A stretch of DNA of 64,000 nucleotides, taken from the NCBI RefSeq assembly GCF_013343235.1, contig NZ_CP040094.1, positions 380,501-444,500 of the forward strand, read 5' to 3'. Shown piece after piece: positions 39,432 through 49,100 of this stretch (positions are counted from its first letter, which is position 1; every line of letters starts with the position of its first letter). The position numbers were made by a program, and so were the translations under genes. The notes below the pieces were generated by a model. That model was not told the origin of the DNA, searched no databases, and saw only the letters and a program-made list of their open reading frames with translations. The DNA comes from Nostoc sp. TCL240-02 (GTDB lineage: Bacteria; Cyanobacteriota; Cyanobacteriia; Cyanobacteriales; Nostocaceae).

Positions 39432-39758
39432 TTATGGGTTGCGTCTTGCTAAAAGGCGATCGCGCGCTCCAATAGGATTAAAACGCTTTTCAGCTTCCTG
39501 TTGAACCTCCGCAGCAAGCCTTTGACGCTCTCGAAGGTAGGCATCAACCTCAGCTTAGTGTCCTAAGTAATAACCAATCACCAAATAAATATCCCAAAGA
39601 TGAAGCGATGGGTACTGTTCTCTGATCTCTTCTGCTGTAGCCCCTTCAAGGAAAGCTGTAACGACTGTATCTAAAGTGATGCGGGTTTTGCTAACTCTAA
39701 CAACGCCATTTGCATCAGTTACAAGGGGAATCGGGGTAACAGTAGGAACAAGTAGCAT
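39432..39758 (-). pseudogene. DUF433 antitoxin-like gene with premature stop
   Basis: The frame from ATG 39758 encodes 67 aa (VTDANGVVRVSKTRITLDTVVTAFLEGATAEEIREQYPSLHLWDIYLVIGYYLGH) and stops at TAA 39557-39555. The same frame continues without a break as AEVDAYLRERQRLAAEVQQEAEKRFNPIGARDRLLARRNP to a stop at 39434-39432, the normal end of DUF433 proteins. One C-to-T change (CAA to TAA) explains this. DUF433 proteins often pair with a DUF5615 toxin, but no partner is seen next to it. Confidence 0.8.
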
Positions 39759-39856
39759 CTTAATATCTGGGCAGTGCTGTTTTCCTATGGCCAGTATAAG
39801 CCCAATCTAGAAGTAGCAATCTAGATCAAGACATCTGCTAAAAGTCAATTTGTTAC

Positions 39857-40243
39857 TTAGCCACTCACCAACGACACTAGCACACCATTGGGATCACGGA
39901 CACGAGCAATAGTTTGTCCCCCATGAGTTTTAGGGGCATCTAATGCTTTTGCACCCGATCCGATCGCTCTCATGTAAGCACTGCCAACATCAGGAGTGAT
40001 AAATGATATCTCGATTAATGCCGATGGTTGTGTGGGATCGTTGGGATGGAAGCCACCAGGAAATAACTTCTGTGCTTCGCTACTAGAGGAGAAAGCTAGT
40101 GTGGTGTTTCCGGTTTCGATTTCGGCCCAGATAGATTGCCCTTTATCTTGGAGAGTGCGACGAACTAGACCAAAAGCTTTCTCGTAAAACTCAACTGTTT
40201 TAACTACATCTTCTACCCAGATGACCGTGTAACCAAATTTCAC
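39857..40243 (-). CDS. VOC (glyoxalase-like) superfamily protein
   Basis: 128 aa. The VOC fold is clear: GYTVIWVEDVVKTVEFYEKAFGL at the N-terminus, GNTTLAFSSSSEA in the middle and RVRDPNGVLVSLV at the end. Typical metal ligands are reduced: the N-terminal His is replaced by Thr/Val (YTVIWV) and the last Glu position is Ser or nearby. It may therefore be a binding or resistance protein, not an active metal enzyme. Ligand unknown. Confidence 0.82.
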   Translation of the reverse strand: MKFGYTVIWVEDVVKTVEFYEKAFGLVRRTLQDKGQSIWAEIETGNTTLAFSSSSEAQKLFPGGFHPNDPTQPSALIEISFITPDVGSAYMRAIGSGAKALDAPKTHGGQTIARVRDPNGVLVSLVSG

Positions 40244-40325
40244 AGTTTTTTCTCCTTATCTAGAAAAAGCAGTGTTAGCGGGGATTTATGCTACTTAACT
40301 CTATGCGATTTGAATACACAGTAAC

Positions 40326-40862
40326 TTAACTCTCTAGAATATTACGATCTGTTGCTAAAGTTTGTGCCCCTGTTTGCATCATTTCTATATCTGATGACGA
40401 CCAATAATGAGGCCCTTGGCAGTGATGTGCTACTAGCAATCCCCATAATCCTCTAGGAATCAAAATTGGTACAACTAAATTGGCGCGAACCTGCAAATTG
40501 CTCAGAAAATCTCGGTGACAGGACTGGATTGGCTCTAATTCAATATCAGCGATCGCTTTTACTCGTCCTGCTGAGTATAAAGCAGCATACTCATTGTTAA
40601 AACAATCATCTGGCCCAGTAGAACCTAGTATTGAGAATTCTTGAGAACTTAAAGATTCAAAAGTTACTTGACCTTGCCATTCCCTGTAAAAATAATACAA
40701 CACCACCCGATCGACTTGAAGTGATTCTCTGAGTTGATTAGTTGTTTGCCGCACTAACTCATCGCGCTGCATTCTTTTAACAAGGCGGTCTAGCAAAATT
40801 TGCAAACCCTGTTTACGGCGATCGCGGCTGTGGTTAAATTCGGAGTGAGGATGAATTTGCAC
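40326..40862 (-). CDS. Stand-alone GAF protein with DXCF cyanobacteriochrome cysteines
   Basis: 178 aa with a GTG start at 40862 (an in-frame stop lies six codons upstream). It is a single GAF domain (residues about 20-172) with no output domain. The motif D85-D86-C87-F88 fits DXCF, and S114-C115-H116 fits the canonical bilin-binding Cys-His, followed by FLSNLQVRANLVVPIL and LWGLLVAHHCQGPHYW as in cyanobacteriochromes. The two cysteines are 28 residues apart, the spacing I recall for DXCF-type TePixJ. A linear tetrapyrrole sensor is inferred. A partner kinase or cyclase would have to act in trans. Confidence 0.8.
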   Translation of the reverse strand: MQIHPHSEFNHSRDRRKQGLQILLDRLVKRMQRDELVRQTTNQLRESLQVDRVVLYYFYREWQGQVTFESLSSQEFSILGSTGPDDCFNNEYAALYSAGRVKAIADIELEPIQSCHRDFLSNLQVRANLVVPILIPRGLWGLLVAHHCQGPHYWSSSDIEMMQTGAQTLATDRNILES

Positions 40863-41231
40863 GGTTCTAATATGACTACTAAGTAAATGCTGCCGGATTT
40901 ATATAGTAATTTATTACACTTTATTTAAATACATTTTTGTATTGATGGCAGCAATTCAATTTTAACGAAATAGAATACTAGTAAACCTCTCCGTCAATTT
41001 AAAATAAATTATTAAGAAGTAGCATTTTTTAATCTACACTAGGGAAGATACCAAATTATAAATTTAAAGTTACAGATGTTTGAATTTTAAAGATAATATG
41101 CATCTTAAGTTTTTTATAGTATAAATTATTGGTTGCGATTTAATCTGCAAGTTTTCACTAAATCACAAGTTAGTTTGTATTCATAGTTACAGAAAATTAT
41201 CAGTCATATAGTTTAAATAAGACCAAAACAC

Positions 41232-41259
41232 TTGTAGAGACGGCGATTTATCGCGTCTC
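41232..41259. repeat. Half copy (A) of the island-border palindromic repeat
   Basis: TTGTAGAGACGGCGATTTATCGCGTCTC is the right half of the palindrome found complete at 45375, 46070 and 49661. It marks the left side of the methylase-helicase island. The rest of the 457-bp spacer 40863-41319 is A/T-rich and holds nothing else that I can support. Confidence 0.7.
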
Positions 41260-41319
41260 AAAAACCCAAAATTTTTACCAGTAGTCCTTAACCCAAGCCT
41301 ATTGCCAGCTATCTTTGCT

Positions 41320-42498
41320 TTAATGAGTTAATGCAAGTCTTTCTGATTCTGCAAACATTGGGGCAAAGTTACGGTAAGCTTCTAATGCTGCTTCTTTAAC
41401 GGTTGCATTCACAATGGGAAATGTTGTGAGGATGTAGCTAAATTCATCTTCAGTTAAACCGTAAAGGTGTGCTACCATTCCATCGAGTTCGGCGCGGAGT
41501 TTAGCGCGTTCTGTTTCGTCGGTAACGCCTTGTTGATGGGAACCTAAACCGACTTCTTGCGCGAGTTCGTCAAATTCTGGTGTGGTGCAGATAAGTTTGG
41601 CAGCGCGTTGTACAATATCGTTGAAGCTGCGATCGTTTTTTGTTAAACGTGGGACGGGTGTCTGATAAACATAAAACATATTACAATGCGCTGTTACTTT
41701 TTGGCGAATTATAAAATCGTAAGCAAAGCTATTAAGTACAGCGCATACAAACAGCAATTCATTCAGCTTTGGAAATGGATCTGCCAACACTAATGTGTTT
41801 CCTGCAAAAATCTGAGGTGGTAAAATCCCTGCAATCATTGTCCGAATATCTGTATTACGTGCTACATCCCTATAGCCTAGACGGTAGTTTTGATAATCAA
41901 ACTTTTGACCTTTATCTACTTCATTTCGTTTTAATAATGCTTTTCTACCTTCGCGTTCATCTATCCAATACCTTGCTTCAGCAAAGATATGAGTGAACTG
42001 ATGAATTATTTTACCTTCATAGAGCGCTAATGTACCTTTCTCTGGCTTTTTCTTGAAAAGAAAAGCATCATCAGTCATATTAAATTCACGATGTAGTTCT
42101 AAGTTCCATTTATCTTCAACTTTTTCACCCAGCAATGGGAACTTGGTCATTTTATCAGCAATGTGAAAATCAAGCTCATTTTTGAACTCCATTACAGAGA
42201 GAGAATCAGGTGATAGCTTTCGTACTAAGTCAATACTAATAGGTAAACCATTATTTTTGGGAAACTCTTGCAGTTCTTTGACATCTTGCCGCATAAAAGC
42301 AGCAGGAAATTTTTCTGTTTTGCCTTCTTTCTCAAAAGTTAGAATAACAAATTTAAAACTCCGATGAACCCCTTCAAAAATTGTTTTGCGATTTTCAAAG
42401 CAGAATAAACCAGTAATTTTAGTATTATTAAATAGCATTTCTCGAAGCTTCTTAGCTCCTAAATCAGTATAAATACCACTTGTATAACGATACCACAT
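41320..42498 (-). CDS. Eco57I-type methylase, C-terminal fragment after frameshift
   Basis: 392 aa. After about 13 residues that are out of family frame or overlap the upstream fragment, it continues the methylase directly (SGIYTDLGAKKLREMLFNN...). This half holds the sequence usually assigned to target recognition (GILPPQIFAGNTLVLADPFPKLNELLFVCAVLNSFAYDFIIRQKV). It is not an independent gene: the break falls inside the conserved GIVIPSGIYTDLG stretch. See the N-terminal fragment at 42459-44789. Confidence 0.8.
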   Translation of the reverse strand: MWYRYTSGIYTDLGAKKLREMLFNNTKITGLFCFENRKTIFEGVHRSFKFVILTFEKEGKTEKFPAAFMRQDVKELQEFPKNNGLPISIDLVRKLSPDSLSVMEFKNELDFHIADKMTKFPLLGEKVEDKWNLELHREFNMTDDAFLFKKKPEKGTLALYEGKIIHQFTHIFAEARYWIDEREGRKALLKRNEVDKGQKFDYQNYRLGYRDVARNTDIRTMIAGILPPQIFAGNTLVLADPFPKLNELLFVCAVLNSFAYDFIIRQKVTAHCNMFYVYQTPVPRLTKNDRSFNDIVQRAAKLICTTPEFDELAQEVGLGSHQQGVTDETERAKLRAELDGMVAHLYGLTEDEFSYILTTFPIVNATVKEAALEAYRNFAPMFAESERLALTH

Positions 42499-44789
42499 TC
42501 ACCACCCTGACGTAAGAGATTAAAACATTGTTCTAAAAACATTTTGTAAAGATTAATATCTTTACCGTGACGTTTACCGTTAATTATAGGAACTTGATTT
42601 TTATACTGTTCAGCAAATCTAAAATACTCTCTTTGATGGTTGTAATCGCTTTGATACTTTAACCATGCTTTTTGTATTTTTGTATCTATTAATAAACGTT
42701 TTAGTTCAACCTCGAAATCTTTGATGTCCATCTTTTTCTTAGACACGACATCACTGTATTCAGAGCAAAATTCCTTAGCATCAGGCTGAAAAGTTTCCCA
42801 CGGTGGATTAGTGATAATTGCATCAAAACCGCCGCGTTCTAAAACCTCGTTAAAATGATAACCCCAGTGAAACGGCTTCAAAGCTGCAATATCCTCAACC
42901 TTCAAAACACGCTTATGTGACTTTCCAGTTAACTGAACTTCCTCATACTTGATACCCAAACGCTTACTAAACTCATCCAACAGCAAAAGATTTAACTTTT
43001 CTTGCGATTTGTTGTTGAGTTGTTCAATATTTTTGCGGAGGTGTTTCAATCGAGTATCTTGAGGTGTATCTGTATCGGGTAACGCTTTAGGTAAAAAAGC
43101 ATGTTTTTTGTACAAATCAACAGATTTATTTTTTTCTTCGAGAATTTTCTTATAATTATCTGCGGTTAAAGACTGTAATAGATTTCCTTGTAGTGAATTT
43201 CCTACCGCATCAAAAGCAGTATCATCTACCCGAATTAAACCAATTAACGAATTACCCGCCATAATATTAAAATCAATATTAGGCAATGGTTCTAACTCTT
43301 CAACATCGTGAGCAGAAGAAACCAAAGCTAAGAAAAGGCGCAGTTTCGCAATTTCCATTACTTCTTCCATGATATCTATACCATAGAGGTTATCAGAAAC
43401 AATAAGTTTTTTGATAAAATAAGGTAGTGATGGATGGGAATTTTCTATATCTTCAAGCTTCTTTTTGAGAGTATCATCACCCATCAATTTAATGGTTCCA
43501 AACACAGCACTATAAACTTGGATTAGCGTCTTCATCCCTGCAACAAGAAAAGCACCAGAACCGCAAGCTGGGTCAAGAATTGATAAATTAGGAAGAATAT
43601 TTTCTATTAACAGATGACAAACATTTGTATCCAGCTTGATGAGAAGCTCGTTAATATCTTCAAATGACTTATACTTATCAGATAGCGCATTATTTACGCG
43701 GTCTACAATTAACTTGTGAATAGTTCTATCACAGAGATATTCTGTAATCTGTGGTCTAGTATAGTAAGCTCCAAAAGCCTTTTGATTGGTGTATTTTTCA
43801 AAAATGTAACCTAAAACATCAGGGTTTATCTCATCGTCTTTACCTTCTGGCGTATCATCCAGATTCCAAGAATAACGCCCAAATAAATCTAGAACTTGCT
43901 CAAACGCCTCATCAACTATAGAGATATCATATTTATCTTCAATATGATGCTTGAGAAATAGTCCACCATTCAGGTACTTAACCTTTCCTACCAATTCTTG
44001 TACAGATAAATCGCGTTCAAACTCAGGTTTAGCAAAGCTTTCAAAAAACAAAGCCTTGAGGAATTCGTCATAAAAACGATTTTCAGCTTTTTGTTTGCTT
44101 TGTTCTAGCTTATTTTGCAGATAATTTAAATCTTTGTTATCAATAAAACCCTTACGCTGGAGAAAATAAACAAACATTAGACGGTTGAGAATTACCGATG
44201 TATACCAACGTCTATCTGTCTCGTTATCAATTCCTTTAACAAACAGTAAAAACTTCTGGTGTTGCTCTTGAAATTCCTTGTAAAACTTCTTAGTTACTGG
44301 CTCAACATCAAAACCGCGTTGTAATTTATAAGCAATTTCGACAACCGTCGGTTCACCATGTTCTAATTCAGTAATATCAATAACTAAAGAACCAAGCTTG
44401 CTTAAAAATAAGTCTCCTGGTTGACCTTTCACATATAAGTGGTCACGAACGTAGCTTTTACTTCCTTCTCGTTTCACACAATACCAAAGACTACGTGTGC
44501 GTTCTTCAGTAATAAAGATTAGGAGATTTTCAGCTATAAGTTTAGTAATTTCTTTATGAATAGCATTTCTAACTTTAGCCTCTGGTATATTCCCATCTGC
44601 TGCGGTGACTTCAAAGATTGCAACGCCTGAAAGTTCAGCAATCTTTTGGTATCGATACGTATTATTCTCAATTTTTAAACTTACAGGTTTTTGCCTGGAA
44701 GGTTTAGACCAACCTAATTCTTCTATAAATAAATCACTAAATTGAAAGTTATTGAGTAAATCGCGGGTTCGTTGAAAATTCAGAGACAT
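42459..44789 (-). CDS. Eco57I-type restriction-modification methylase, N-terminal fragment (frameshifted)
   Basis: 776 aa. AdoMet motif DPACGSGAF is at 406-414, and the adenine-N6 methylase motif NPPW is at 661-664. Residues 1-250 form an N-terminal region of the kind that often carries nuclease activity in type IIG-like enzymes; I see no certain catalytic motif there. The frame ends in an unnatural GIVIQVVFILI where the family has GIVIP-SGIYTDLG. One missing base pair at about 42481-42483 accounts for this. Repaired, the protein would have about 1150 residues. It is the most downstream gene of a minus-strand island with Uma2 and PLD-helicase genes. Confidence 0.85.
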   Translation of the reverse strand: MSLNFQRTRDLLNNFQFSDLFIEELGWSKPSRQKPVSLKIENNTYRYQKIAELSGVAIFEVTAADGNIPEAKVRNAIHKEITKLIAENLLIFITEERTRSLWYCVKREGSKSYVRDHLYVKGQPGDLFLSKLGSLVIDITELEHGEPTVVEIAYKLQRGFDVEPVTKKFYKEFQEQHQKFLLFVKGIDNETDRRWYTSVILNRLMFVYFLQRKGFIDNKDLNYLQNKLEQSKQKAENRFYDEFLKALFFESFAKPEFERDLSVQELVGKVKYLNGGLFLKHHIEDKYDISIVDEAFEQVLDLFGRYSWNLDDTPEGKDDEINPDVLGYIFEKYTNQKAFGAYYTRPQITEYLCDRTIHKLIVDRVNNALSDKYKSFEDINELLIKLDTNVCHLLIENILPNLSILDPACGSGAFLVAGMKTLIQVYSAVFGTIKLMGDDTLKKKLEDIENSHPSLPYFIKKLIVSDNLYGIDIMEEVMEIAKLRLFLALVSSAHDVEELEPLPNIDFNIMAGNSLIGLIRVDDTAFDAVGNSLQGNLLQSLTADNYKKILEEKNKSVDLYKKHAFLPKALPDTDTPQDTRLKHLRKNIEQLNNKSQEKLNLLLLDEFSKRLGIKYEEVQLTGKSHKRVLKVEDIAALKPFHWGYHFNEVLERGGFDAIITNPPWETFQPDAKEFCSEYSDVVSKKKMDIKDFEVELKRLLIDTKIQKAWLKYQSDYNHQREYFRFAEQYKNQVPIINGKRHGKDINLYKMFLEQCFNLLRQGGECGIVIQVVFILI

Positions 44790-45123
44790 AATTTACCATG
44801 CTTAGAAAATAAAACCCAAGCATGGTAATTTTGCCATTCGGAAAATAAATCTGTGGCTTTAAAAATTAAGTCTGCGCTGGCGGACTTTAAGTAACTCTTT
44901 TTATATGAGTTAAATTTTTACCATGCTTTTTATACTTTATAAATCCTTTATATCAAAGTAGGTTCAGGGATATTACCTGAGTTCTATAAATGCCGACTTT
45001 GTTTTGTATAAGCGTAATTTTTAATTACCAAGTATATTTGCTGATTACTTTATCAAAATGCCTAATTGCTTTATAAAAATGCCCGTTTACTTTCTCAAAA
45101 TACTGAAATGCTTAATAAAAACA

Positions 45124-45365
45124 AGCTTTGACTTATTCAAAAGGTGATTTGACTTATTCATTTTGGTGTTTTCCGCAAGCAAAAGCAGCTTTGACTTATT
45201 CAAACTCCAGTTTGCTTATTCATTTTGGTGTTTTCCGCAAGCAAAAGGAACTTTTACTTACTCAAAAGGTGATTTGACTTACTCATTTTGGTATTTTCCG
45301 CAAGCAAAAGCAGCTTTGACTTATTCAAACCCCAGTTTGCTTTCTAATTTAGGTGTTTTCCACAA
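45124..45365. repeat. 62-63-bp imperfect tandem repeat, about four copies
   Basis: ATTTTGGTGTTTTCCGCAAG recurs at about 45160, 45222 and 45285, with a degenerate copy at about 45347. Between the copies are alternating blocks TTTGACTTATTCAAA and GTTTGCTTATTCA. A looser prelude begins near 45050. It lies upstream of the methylase gene. On the plus strand it gives an ORF (45163-45384) with a 21-residue repeat, which I do not regard as a gene. Confidence 0.8.
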
Positions 45366-45374
45366 GTTCCCAAA

Positions 45375-45437
45375 GATGCGATAAATCGCCGTCTTTACAA
45401 TAATCAGTCCTTTGTAGAGACTGCGATTTATCGCGTT
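45375..45437. repeat. Island-border palindromic repeat, copy B
   Basis: GATGCGATAAATCGCCGTCT then a short loop region and TTGTAGAGACTGCGATTTATCGCGTT. This is a 63-bp palindrome between the Uma2 gene stop and the tandem repeat, closely matching copies C and D. Confidence 0.8.
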
Positions 45438-45461
45438 TATTGCCTTAACCGAATAGTCTCG

Positions 45462-46022
45462 CTATTTAACCTTTAACCAACTAAATATATTTGCTGGCGT
45501 AATTTGCCAGTCTGCTAATCCATCAATAACAGTCAATTTATCATTATTATATTTTACTTCTGGCAATTTATTAGGTTGAAATACCATCACTGATTTATCA
45601 TTAGAGTCAATAAACCAACCTAGTTTTGTACCATGATTAATACAGAAAATAATTTTATCAATCACACGGTTAGGAAATTGGTCAGGTGATAAAATTTCAA
45701 TTATCCAATCTGGATAAATTTCAAATTTATTGGCAATTTCTCCAGATTCATCAATAACAAGCCGTGACCACTCAAATACAGCAATATCTGGAACTAAAGA
45801 ACGTCCTCCAAATGTGCAGCGTAATTCAGTTAATGCTAAAGCCTTTTGCTCAGATTCGCTTACCTGATTAATCTCAGTTGATAAACGAGTTTGGATTCTG
45901 CTATGTTTTCCCTGCGGCATTGGTTTTTGGTAGATATTTTCATCAATATATTCGCTAGCTGGTTTGGTTTCTGGTAATTGCAAAAACTCTGTTAAAGAAA
46001 GATTAGATGATAATATAACCAT
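45462..46022 (-). CDS. Uma2 (DUF820) family predicted endonuclease
   Basis: 186 aa. The blocks match Uma2: SLTEFLQLPETKPASEYIDENIYQKPMPQGKHSRIQ at the N-terminus, then LVPDIAVFEW and YPDWIIEILSPDQ (acidic pair of a PD-(D/E)xK-like core), then TKLGWFIDSNDKSVMVFQ. It is a compact version without a coiled-coil tail. Predicted nuclease, biological role unknown. It sits between the PLD-helicase and the methylase, bounded on both sides by copies B and C of the palindromic repeat. Confidence 0.85.
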   Translation of the reverse strand: MVILSSNLSLTEFLQLPETKPASEYIDENIYQKPMPQGKHSRIQTRLSTEINQVSESEQKALALTELRCTFGGRSLVPDIAVFEWSRLVIDESGEIANKFEIYPDWIIEILSPDQFPNRVIDKIIFCINHGTKLGWFIDSNDKSVMVFQPNKLPEVKYNNDKLTVIDGLADWQITPANIFSWLKVK

Positions 46023-46069
46023 AAAAATTACTCCTAAAATAGTTAAATTATATCTTTAAATATAACAAA

Positions 46070-46133
46070 GACGCGATGAATCGCCGTCTCTACAATAATT
46101 AGCTCTTTGTAGAGACGGTGATTTATCGCGTCT
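46070..46133. repeat. Island-border palindromic repeat, copy C
   Basis: GACGCGATGAATCGCCGTCT...AGAGACGGTGATTTATCGCGTC. This complete palindrome lies between the Uma2 start and the helicase stop. Confidence 0.8.
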
Positions 46134-46150
46134 ATTGCCTGAACGAAAAA

Positions 46151-49100
46151 TTACGAATTACAAAATAATCCCAGTGAACAAATAATTTGAGGTTCTCGTT
46201 TTTCTAATTCTTCTGTGACAATACACAAACGGTCATCCATCCGTAACGCTACGACTAACTCAGCTAACTGCTGATTATTAATACCGCTTCTCAGTTGACG
46301 GTTGAGAGTATCAATGGCTGACTGTCGCAAAGGATAACGGTAAATTTCATCAATTGCTTTTAAAAGTTCTTCACTAACAAATAGTGTTCCTTTCATTTCT
46401 TGAATATAACTCTTCAATCGTTCATAAGTGCGGAACCTTGCACCTGATGGCCGTCCTAATTGACCACCTGCATTCTTCTCTTCTTCAGAAATCAATTCAG
46501 CACCCTTTTTTACTAACTCGTGATGTTGTTTATCTCTGGGTATCGCTGGAGTAGATTCTTCACACGCCGCTACCCGAAGAACTGCTAATTGTGATTGAGT
46601 AACGCTATTTCCATCGCGGTCAACATAAATTAAAGAATCATTTCCTTCGGTAGTTTTCATATAAAGCAATACTCCCTCTGGTTGCACAGGTTGCGGAGTA
46701 TGGGCGCGGGTAGAATAAACTACATTTTGCATTTCTTCAATGGTTTTTTTCAAACCTGGATTATTATCAGTAGCTTTTTTCCAAATTTGAAACGCTTCAG
46801 AAGTCAAATCAACTTCTGTATCTTCTTCACCATCTAAAATTCCAGATTTCTCGTTGTATAAATCAAGAATTACTCGTGCATCATCATCTTCAAAAAAAGC
46901 TTCATCAGTTCCCACCACCTCAGCATTTTCTTGCAGTCGTTTGCGGAGTCGTCCCCGCAAATTAATAATCCGTTCCACTCCCTCGGCTGGTAAAAAAGAA
47001 TAACAGAGAATTTGGTCTGCATTTTGTCCAATGCGGTCTACCCGTCCGGCGCGTTGAATTAAGCGAATAATTGCCCAAGGTAAATCCCAATTGACGATAA
47101 TTGCACAGTCTTGCAAATTATGACCTTCACTCAAAACATCAGTGGCTATTAAAATCCGCAACTCTTCTGATGATGAAATTTGCTCTCGTTTTCCATTACT
47201 CACAGGGCTAAATCTTCCTGTCATTACTGTCGGGTCTTTAGCTTGTCCTGTCACTCCGGCGACGTTAGTCATAAGACTCGACTGTAAATTCTCTACAAGG
47301 TAACGGACTGTATCAGCAAACTGAGTGAAGATTAGGACTTTATCTTGAGGGTGAGTTTTTGTTAGCAGTTTAATTAAAGCTGCAAGTTTTTCATCCTTTT
47401 GAGGATTCCACTCGCCACACTGTTGCAGCACATTAATCAGTGCTTTGGCATCTTCTAGTAAATCATGTTTGAGCTTTTTTATATCAAAAAGTGTAGAACG
47501 CAGCCATTTAAATCTTCGATGATATCGAGTTCTATATTCTTGATAAATTGATTCTGCTCTTTGACGAAAAACCTTTTCTGTTTTAGATGTTTTATCATCT
47601 TCATTAGAAAAAACAGTTATTTCTCGTTCTCTCTCCACTTGCAGCGAAACTGTAGAATCATCTTCTTCCGTTTCTGTATCAAATAAAGCTGCTACAATAG
47701 AATCAGCATCTTCATCATTATTACTCGTATCTAATAACTCAGCCTCTTGAGTTCCAATCGGAATATCAAGCCCTTGTTCTAAAGCATATAAATAAATGAA
47801 GTTCCGTAAAATATGGCGTTCAATTGATTGGATAAAAGCAACAACACTACTTTCTAAACGTTTAAATAAATTAGTGCGCGAAAAACCCATTAATCTCCTC
47901 CCGCCACGAAATAAGCTATTAATAAAACGTTGTTCGGTGTCTGTAGGCGGCTGTTTGGATTTAGCAATAATGTAATTCCCTAGCCCATAACGCGGTAAAT
48001 TTAGTTGATTAATTACTTCTATTACTAACTCCGAATAAAGACGAGCATAAAAGTCTGTATCAGAACCTTCTAAAGGAAACTTGAGACTACGAGGCACACG
48101 CTGGGGAAAATAAGAATGTCTCCCATCAGAAAATTCTAAATATTTCCGTCCTGTTTCATCTGTACGGGCATAATTTTCTTTAATAAAAGAACGAGTGCGC
48201 CGCACCATATAACGCTTCATCAATTCTCGCCAATCATCAGGGTGTTCGCTTTTCTCAAAAGCCGCTAAAGAACGGACTGAACATTGATGCTTTCTAATAA
48301 ACTCTAATTCTCCTACCGAACTGCCACCGAGTTCATTTATTAAAGCTTCTGGTCTTAATCCTAAATCTTGGTCTTCTGGCACAAATAGCCGCAGTTGGGC
48401 GGAAAGGTCAAGATAACTTTTATTGTAAGGAGTTGCAGATAATAAAATACATTTACTTTCGTTAGCTGTAATATATTCTATTATCGTTCGATAACGTTTA
48501 CCTTCGCGGTTACGTAAATTATGACTTTCATCAATTAACACAACTCGGTAACGCCGCAGTTTTGGTAATTTATTTTGTACTTGACTAATTGGCATAATTT
48601 CGGCAAGTAACCGATAGTTATTTACATATTCTTGCCACATTGGTACTAAGTTTTTTGGGCAAATAATCAGTGTTTCTAAATAACAATCTTCTTGTAATAT
48701 CTTGGCTAAGGCAGTTCCAACTAAAGTTTTACCCAAACCGACCACATCACCCACTAACACGCCACCACGCCTAGTTACATGACGTGCTGCTAGCTGTACG
48801 GCAGCTTTTTGGAAATCAAATAAGTTATTAAATTCGCGGGGAATACGAAATTCTGAAAGTCCGGCGATCGCTTCGTGGGATAAGTGGTAAGCTATCTTAA
48901 GGTAGATGTAGTAAGGCGAAACTGGCTCTTGCCTAGCCCAACTTTGGTCAATAATTTCTGCTAATTCTTGAGAAATATCTACACAACCGTAATCTTGCCA
49001 GCGATCACTAAACCACTTTTGTAGTTTATTACAAGCATCGTGGTCTAGAATATCAACATTCAACTCCCCTTGTTTTGCCAATCCGGGAAGGGTTAAATTA

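Noticed and set aside
45124..45365. CRISPR array
   Set aside because: Units are contiguous imperfect tandem copies without unique spacers, and no cas gene is present. I saw no CRISPR array anywhere in the window.
45163..45384. 73-codon ORF with a 21-residue repeat
   Set aside because: It is the translation of the 62-63-bp tandem DNA repeat; the unit length drifts between 62 and 63, so the frame is not kept by selection.
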